This document shows positions 59,317 to 64,000 of a stretch of DNA of 64,000 nt, one piece after another (the stretch's first letter is position 1; each line of letters opens with the position of its first letter). Position numbers and translations under genes: made by a program. Source of the DNA: CAUPWF01 sp036656795 (lineage in GTDB: Bacteria; Bacillota; Clostridia; Lachnospirales; Lachnospiraceae); NCBI GenBank assembly GCA_036656795.1, contig JAVXHR010000003.1, forward strand, positions 77,734-141,733, written 5' to 3'. A model generated the notes under the pieces. The model was not told the origin of the DNA. It ran no database searches and saw only the letters and a list, made by a program, of their open reading frames with translations.

Positions 59317-61542
59317 ATGAGCATATATGATACACTGAATTCGCAACAACAGGAAGCCGTATTTCATACGGAGGGACCACTTTTAATATTGGCCGGAGCG
59401 GGCTCAGGTAAGACGAGAGTGCTGACACACCGTATTGCATATTTAATTGATGAAAAAGGTGTAAATCCATGGAATATATTAGCAATTACATTTACAAACA
59501 AGGCTGCGGGAGAGATGCGTGAGCGAGTAGATGACATTGTTGGATTTGGATCCGAAAGTATATGGGTTAGTACGTTTCATTCTACATGTGTGCGTATCTT
59601 AAGACGACATATTGATCTCTTAGGTTATGATACATCATTTACAATCTATGATGGGGATGATCAAAAGACTTTAATGAAAGATGTGTGTAAATATTTACAG
59701 ATTGATACAAAAGTATACAAAGAAAGAATGTTGTTAAGTGCTATCTCATCAGCGAAAGATGAGCTGGTTACAGCAGCCGAATATGCATTGAATGTAGCAG
59801 GGGATTATGGAAAACAAAAGATAGCACAGGTCTATGCGGAATATGAGAAACAATTGAGGGCAAATAACGCTCTTGATTTTGATGATCTTTTAGTGAAGAC
59901 AGTACAATTGTTACAGACACAACCGAACGTCTTAGAATATTATCAAGAACGGTTCCGCTATATTATGGTAGATGAATATCAGGATACAAATACAGTACAG
60001 TTTCAATTGATTCGTCTTTTGGCATCTAAATATAATAACTTATGTGTGGTTGGAGATGATGATCAGTCTATCTATAAATTCAGAGGTGCTAATATAAAAA
60101 ATATCCTGAATTTTGAAAAAGTATTTCACCATGCGAAAGTTATTAAGTTAGAACAAAATTATCGTTCTACCAGTACTATATTAGATGCGGCAAATGCAGT
60201 GATTCGACATAATGTAGGGCGAAAAGAGAAAACTCTTTGGACCGATAATGGAGAGGGCGAGAAGATTAGTTTAAACCAATTTGATTCTGCTTATGAAGAG
60301 GCGGAATATGTAGTTGGAGAGATAGGGAGATGCGTGCGTAATGGAGAGGGTTCTTATAATGATCATGCAATATTATATCGAACCAATGCTCAATCACGCA
60401 TCTTTGAAGAAAAATTTGTGGTATCTAATATTCCGTATAGAATTGTAGGTGGTGTAAATTTTTATGCAAGAAGGGAAATTAAGGATTTGCTTGCATATTT
60501 TAAAACCATCGATAATGGGCAAGATGATCTAGCAGTTCGTAGAATAATTAATGTTCCTAAAAGAGGAATTGGACTTACTACGATAAATAGGGTACAGGAA
60601 AATGCCCAGGAACGTGAAGTTGGATTCTATGAAGCATTGCGTACGGTTGATATGATTCCGAATATTGGGCGTGGCGTATCGAAATTAGAGTCGTTTGTAG
60701 CATTGATTGAACACTTCAAAGAAGAAGCAAAGACCTGTGGAATCTCAGATTTAATGTCTAAAATTATAGAAATGACAGGATATGTAGAAGATTTAAAAGC
60801 AGAAAATGATGAAGAGGCTCAGACTCGTATTGAGAATATTGATGAATTGATGAGTAAAATTGTGGCCTATGAAGAATCCTGTGAAGACGAACATCCTACC
60901 TTGAGTGGATTTTTAGAAGAGGTAGCACTGGTAGCAGATATTGATAGTTTAGTTGAAAGTACAGATTATGTGGTGCTTATGACGTTACATAGTGCAAAAG
61001 GATTAGAATTCCCTCACGTATACCTTACAGGTATGGAAGATGGTATATTCCCAAGTTATATGACAATTACGGCAGATGATCCGGACGAGGTGGAAGAAGA
61101 GCGAAGACTTTGTTATGTCGGGGTTACAAGGGCTAGAGAAGAATTAACACTTACATGTGCAAAACGTCGTATGGTACGTGGAGAGACTCAATATAACAAG
61201 ATGTCCAGATTCTTGAAAGAAATACCGGTAGAGTTATTGGCTTCTGGTCAATTGGTTGAAAAAGAGGAACAAGAACTGCCAAAGCAAATGGCATATTTTC
61301 AAGCTAAACAATCTTTTCATTCTAAAGCATTTTCAACTCCAAAACCTACCCAGCAATTTGGGGTAAGTGGTAGTGATGGGTTGGGATATGATGTGGGTGA
61401 TACAGTATGTCATACGAAGTTTGGACAGGGGCTGGTTACAGCAATTGCAGAAGGTGGAAGGGACTACGAAGTTACAGTGCAGTTTAATGGAGTAGGCGTA
61501 AAAAAGATGTTTGCAACCTTTGCTAAATTAACAAAAATATAA
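59317..61542 (+). CDS. pcrA: ATP-dependent DNA helicase PcrA (UvrD/Rep superfamily 1A)
   Basis: 3'-5' DNA helicase of 741 residues, essential in Gram-positives for repair and clearing of replication conflicts. Motifs in order: Q motif LNSQQQEAV, Walker A AGAGSGKTR (from about residue 27), Ia ITFTNKAAGEM, II VDEYQDTN, III GDDDQSIYKFRGA, IV YRTNAQSR, V MTLHSAKGLEF and VI YVGVTRAREEL. The C-terminal part includes the RNA-polymerase-binding Tudor-like region (YDVGDTVCHTKFGQGLV), typical of PcrA rather than Rep. GAGAGGAAG precedes the ATG. Confidence 0.96.
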   Translation: MSIYDTLNSQQQEAVFHTEGPLLILAGAGSGKTRVLTHRIAYLIDEKGVNPWNILAITFTNKAAGEMRERVDDIVGFGSESIWVSTFHSTCVRILRRHIDLLGYDTSFTIYDGDDQKTLMKDVCKYLQIDTKVYKERMLLSAISSAKDELVTAAEYALNVAGDYGKQKIAQVYAEYEKQLRANNALDFDDLLVKTVQLLQTQPNVLEYYQERFRYIMVDEYQDTNTVQFQLIRLLASKYNNLCVVGDDDQSIYKFRGANIKNILNFEKVFHHAKVIKLEQNYRSTSTILDAANAVIRHNVGRKEKTLWTDNGEGEKISLNQFDSAYEEAEYVVGEIGRCVRNGEGSYNDHAILYRTNAQSRIFEEKFVVSNIPYRIVGGVNFYARREIKDLLAYFKTIDNGQDDLAVRRIINVPKRGIGLTTINRVQENAQEREVGFYEALRTVDMIPNIGRGVSKLESFVALIEHFKEEAKTCGISDLMSKIIEMTGYVEDLKAENDEEAQTRIENIDELMSKIVAYEESCEDEHPTLSGFLEEVALVADIDSLVESTDYVVLMTLHSAKGLEFPHVYLTGMEDGIFPSYMTITADDPDEVEEERRLCYVGVTRAREELTLTCAKRRMVRGETQYNKMSRFLKEIPVELLASGQLVEKEEQELPKQMAYFQAKQSFHSKAFSTPKPTQQFGVSGSDGLGYDVGDTVCHTKFGQGLVTAIAEGGRDYEVTVQFNGVGVKKMFATFAKLTKI

Positions 61543-61561
61543 AAAACAAATAATCCGGCAT

Positions 61562-61575
61562 AATACTATAGTATT
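61562..61575 (+). other. Perfect 14-bp palindrome before a small membrane gene
   Basis: AATACTATAGTATT equals its own reverse complement. It lies 20 bases after the pcrA stop and just upstream of an extended TATAAT -10 box (61592-61597), where a -35 box would be expected. It may be an operator or part of a weak hairpin. Confidence 0.5.
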
Positions 61576-61653
61576 ATGAAAATGATAGTGTTATAATTGA
61601 TGAAATGAATGGATACTTGTTAGAACATGAAAAGAGGAAAGGAAGTAGAAAAT

Positions 61654-61884
61654 ATGTCAAAAGTAGAAGATTTTATTACGGCTTCAAAATTAAATGAGTT
61701 GCTTCACAAAAAAGAAGATGATAAGCATAAAAACACAGTACTTTGGATTCTGGCAGCTGTTGGGGTAGTGGCAGCAGTAGCAGGGATTGCTTATGCAGTA
61801 TATTGCTTCTTTACACCAGATTATTTGGAAGACTTTGAAGAAGATTTTGATGATGATTTTTTTAATGATGAAGACCAAGTATAG
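61654..61884 (+). CDS. Small membrane protein with acidic C-terminus
   Basis: A 76-residue protein of unknown family. A soluble N-terminal stretch (MSKVEDFITASKLNELL, basic spacer) leads to a glycine- and alanine-rich membrane helix (about 30-52) and a tail dominated by aspartate and glutamate (EDFEEDFDDDFF). The start is ATG 61654 because the AGGAAAGGAAG purine run lies between it and the ATG at 61627, which has no site. It has its own candidate promoter and a strong terminator. Similar short helix-plus-acidic-tail proteins are common in Lachnospiraceae (recollection, not verified). Confidence 0.75.
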   Translation: MSKVEDFITASKLNELLHKKEDDKHKNTVLWILAAVGVVAAVAGIAYAVYCFFTPDYLEDFEEDFDDDFFNDEDQV

Positions 61885-61908
61885 GTGCTTTTAAGAAATC
61901 GTAAGAAC

Positions 61909-61955
61909 AGGTGCTGGATTTACAATTCAAAAAGTTGTGAATTCAGTGCCTTTTT
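61909..61955 (+). terminator. Terminator before deoC
   Basis: A 17-base stem (61909-61925 with 61935-61951) fully paired if G-U pairs are allowed, a 9-base loop, and TTTTT. It ends the small membrane protein transcript; deoC must use a promoter in the remaining 50 bases or read-through. Confidence 0.88.
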
Positions 61956-62004
61956 GTTTCTATGCATAACTATAAGGATAAAATAATAGAAAAGGAAGAA
62001 TAAA

Positions 62005-62646
62005 ATGAACATAAATAAAAGGATCGATCACACCATGCTTAAAGCTGATGCAACAACAAAAATGATTCATAAGTATTGTCAAGAAGCTAAAGAATATGGA
62101 TTTGCATCTGTATGTGTTAATAGCTGCCATGCGTCATTGGTGGCAGAGCTGTTGCATAATAGTGAAGTGAAGACCTGTTGTGTAGTGGGATTTCCACTAG
62201 GTGCTATGTTAACTTCAGCGAAAGCATATGAAGCGTCTGAAAGTGTAAAGGCAGGAGCCCAGGAAATAGATATGGTTATCAATATTGGTGCAATTAAAGA
62301 TAAAAATGATGAATATGTGTGCGATGATATTCGAGGTGTTGTAGAAGCAGCGAAACCAGCTATCGTGAAGGTGATTATAGAAACTTGTTTGTTAACAGAG
62401 GAAGAGAAAATCAGGGCCTGCGCATTGACAGTCAAAGCCGGTGCTGAGTTTGTGAAGACTTCTACAGGATTTAGTACAGATGGTGCATCGGTAGAAGACA
62501 TTACATTGATGAGAAAAGTAGTGGGAGAACAGGCGCAAATCAAGGCAAGTGGTGGAATTCGTACGCCGGAAGATGCGAAACGTATGCTAGAGGCGGGAGC
62601 CGATAGAATCGGAGCAGGAAATGGTGTTGCACTTTTATCAAAATAG
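62005..62646 (+). CDS. deoC: Deoxyribose-phosphate aldolase
   Basis: Class I aldolase of 213 residues that cleaves 2-deoxyribose 5-phosphate to glyceraldehyde 3-phosphate and acetaldehyde, in deoxynucleoside catabolism. The TIM barrel shows the start RIDHTMLK, EIDMVINIG with the catalytic aspartate, VIIETCLL, the Schiff-base lysine in EFVKTSTGF, and the second lysine in IKASGGIRT. The usual deo partners are not adjacent; an rRNA methyltransferase follows. AAAAGGAAG precedes the ATG. Confidence 0.95.
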   Translation: MNINKRIDHTMLKADATTKMIHKYCQEAKEYGFASVCVNSCHASLVAELLHNSEVKTCCVVGFPLGAMLTSAKAYEASESVKAGAQEIDMVINIGAIKDKNDEYVCDDIRGVVEAAKPAIVKVIIETCLLTEEEKIRACALTVKAGAEFVKTSTGFSTDGASVEDITLMRKVVGEQAQIKASGGIRTPEDAKRMLEAGADRIGAGNGVALLSK

Positions 62647-62675
62647 GCAGACAAGGGGAAGGGTTAATCGAAGAT

Positions 62676-64000
62676 ATGAAAAAAGGACAAGTATATGAGG
62701 GAATCATTGAAAGCGTAGAATTCCCAAATAAAGGACAGATTCATCTACCGGATGAAGAAAAGGTGGTGATTATAAAAAATGGATTACCCGGACAAAAGGT
62801 ACGGTTTTCTGTAAATAAAGTTCGAAAGGATAAAGCAGAAGGACGACTTTTAGAAGTACTGGAAAAATCGGCCTCCGAAATTGAACCACATTGTATCCAT
62901 TTTGGACAGTGTGGTGGTTGTACTTATCAAAATCTACCGTATGAGGAACAACTGGCCTTAAAGGAAAGACAAGTTAAAACACTGCTAGAGCGAGTGGTTA
63001 AGGATTGCAAATTTGAGGGTATTAAAGGGAGCCCAAAACAATATGCATATCGAAATAAGATGGAATTCTCATTTGGCGATGAATATAAAGATGGTCCTTT
63101 AGCACTTGGAATGCATAAACGTGGTAGTTTTCATGATATTGTAAATGTGTGCGAATGTGATATTGTAGATGAGGATTATAGAAAGATTCTAACATGTACA
63201 TTGGCATATTTCACAGAGTTGAGAGCTACTTATTATCATCGCATGCGTCATGTGGGCTATCTACGTCATCTTTTGGTCCGAAAGGGCACCAAAACAAATG
63301 AAATCCTTATTGTTCTTGTTACCACTCATGAAGGGGCTATGGATGAACAAGAATGGGTAAATCGTATCTTGAATCTGGGACTTACTGGCAATGTAGCTGG
63401 AATTCTTCATACCTACCATGATGGAGTTGCAGATGTTATTAAAGATGAGGGAACGGATATCCTCTATGGAAAAGATTATTTTTATGAAGAATTGCTAGGA
63501 TTAAAATTCAAAATATCACCATTCTCGTTTTTTCAAACGAATACATTAGGTGCAGAGGTACTGTATGAAACAGCGCGCGAATATATAGGAGATACGAAGG
63601 ACAAGGTAATCTTTGATTTGTATAGTGGAACGGGAACGATTGCACAGATGCTGGCACCCATAGCAAAAAAAGTTGTAGGAGTGGAAATTGTGGAGGAGGC
63701 TGTTGAGGCTGCAAAGGAGAATGCGATTCTAAATGGATTAACAAATTGTGTGTTTTGGGCGGGCGATGTGTTGAAAGTAATTAATGAACTGGGCGAAGTG
63801 CCGGATATTATTGTTCTTGACCCTCCAAGAGATGGAATACACCCGAAAGCATTGGAAAAGATTATTGCATTTGGTGTGGAAAAAATGGTGTATATCAGCT
63901 GTAAACCTACAAGTTTGGTGCGAGATCTGGAAGTACTGCAGGAAAGAGGCTATCAGGTGGAAAAAACCGTGGCAGTGGACATGTTTGCAGGGACGGTGCA
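62676..64000 (+). CDS. rlmD: 23S rRNA (uracil-5-)-methyltransferase RlmD/RumA family (3' end cut by window)
   Basis: An open frame from ATG 62676 to the window edge, about 441 residues. The N-terminal TRAM-like domain (GQVYEGIIESVEFPN) is followed by iron-sulfur cysteines (CIHFGQCGGC and a later NVCECD) and the family segments SPFSFFQTNTLGAEVLY, the SAM motif DLYSGTGTI, DPPRDG, and the catalytic cysteine in YISCKPTSL. It methylates C5 of a uridine in 23S rRNA. The frame ends at MFAGTVH without a stop, so perhaps 10-40 residues are missing. The upstream ribosome site is weak (GGGGAAGGG, rather far), so the start has some uncertainty. It may be co-transcribed with deoC (29-base gap). Confidence 0.92.
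   Translation, partial: MKKGQVYEGIIESVEFPNKGQIHLPDEEKVVIIKNGLPGQKVRFSVNKVRKDKAEGRLLEVLEKSASEIEPHCIHFGQCGGCTYQNLPYEEQLALKERQVKTLLERVVKDCKFEGIKGSPKQYAYRNKMEFSFGDEYKDGPLALGMHKRGSFHDIVNVCECDIVDEDYRKILTCTLAYFTELRATYYHRMRHVGYLRHLLVRKGTKTNEILIVLVTTHEGAMDEQEWVNRILNLGLTGNVAGILHTYHDGVADVIKDEGTDILYGKDYFYEELLGLKFKISPFSFFQTNTLGAEVLYETAREYIGDTKDKVIFDLYSGTGTIAQMLAPIAKKVVGVEIVEEAVEAAKENAILNGLTNCVFWAGDVLKVINELGEVPDIIVLDPPRDGIHPKALEKIIAFGVEKMVYISCKPTSLVRDLEVLQERGYQVEKTVAVDMFAGTV

Noticed and set aside
62079..62654. 191-residue open frame antisense to deoC
   Set aside because: Complete shadow of a well-recognised aldolase gene, low-complexity Ser/Ala-rich translation and no ribosome site.
1..64000. tRNA, rRNA, CRISPR array, insertion sequence or prophage
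   Set aside because: No cloverleaf or rRNA signature, no spaced direct repeats of CRISPR type, and no transposase, integrase or phage gene was seen; the only repeats are the short tandem ones listed.

Overview
The window is AT-rich, densely coded DNA from a low-GC Gram-positive anaerobe. I place it in the Clostridia, most likely Lachnospiraceae. The signs are a PolC-type replicative polymerase, lipoprotein-style binding proteins with lipobox cysteines, strong AGGAGG ribosome sites, an HrcA/CIRCE heat-shock operator, YesM/YesN-type two-component proteins, and several families typical of clostridia (DUF4364, DUF1836, DUF4867, DUF6320). The family assignment is inference; no rRNA or tRNA gene is present to confirm it. 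I see no prophage, insertion sequence or CRISPR array, so this looks like ordinary chromosome with several accessory metabolic clusters.

1-9.9 kb: the 3' end of a MacB/FtsX-type permease; htpG (Hsp90) behind a perfect CIRCE element; a MATE exporter; a membrane-anchored polysaccharide deacetylase; tcdA and rarA; then malic enzyme and a DUF4364 protein on the minus strand. 10-19.5 kb: an information-processing block (rho, rpmE with a structured leader, a DUF1385 protein, prmC-prfA), followed by an ABC exporter, a surface 5'-nucleotidase and a DUF2156 protein. 19.5-22.4 kb: two PLP aminotransferases (one HisC) and a small membrane protein.

22.4-36.3 kb is a coherent sugar cluster. An AraC regulator is followed by a DUF4867 cupin-like protein, a FucI/AraA-superfamily isomerase and a xylulokinase. 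Next come a membrane-anchored sugar-binding protein, a YesM-type histidine kinase and a YesN-type regulator, which resemble the known XylFII-LytS-YesN sensor. A lipoprotein binding protein and a ChvE-GguA-GguB (multiple-monosaccharide) ABC importer complete it. Catabolism, sensing and uptake of probably a pentose are encoded together, but the isomerase is not XylA and there are three different binding proteins.

36.3-43 kb: an XRE regulator, a small membrane protein, ispG and polC. 43-48.9 kb is a tight six-gene operon: aryl-CoA ligase (PaaK), IorA, IorB, ACT protein, second PaaK, second ACT protein. It can link aryl acids, aryl-CoA and aryl-2-oxoacids (aromatic amino acid fermentation or reductive synthesis), with ACT domains as likely amino acid sensors. 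49-56.5 kb: a cold-shock protein, cysK, a purine permease, an esterase plus DUF6320 acyltransferase plus ComFB (cyclic dinucleotide receptor family) cluster, and an orphan NMT1-type binding lipoprotein. 56.5-64 kb: a PHP phosphoesterase, a YerC regulator, a DUF1836 protein, a small membrane protein with an 18-bp coding repeat coupled to a GNAT acetyltransferase, pcrA, a small membrane protein, deoC, and an rRNA methyltransferase cut by the right edge.

No stretch longer than 300 bases lacks a gene. Many start codons were moved inward from the longest possible frame because the ribosome site sits in front of an internal start. The most interesting parts are the three-binding-protein sugar sensing and uptake cluster, the paired PaaK/ACT aryl-acid operon, the CIRCE-htpG arrangement, and the esterase/DUF6320/ComFB cluster.
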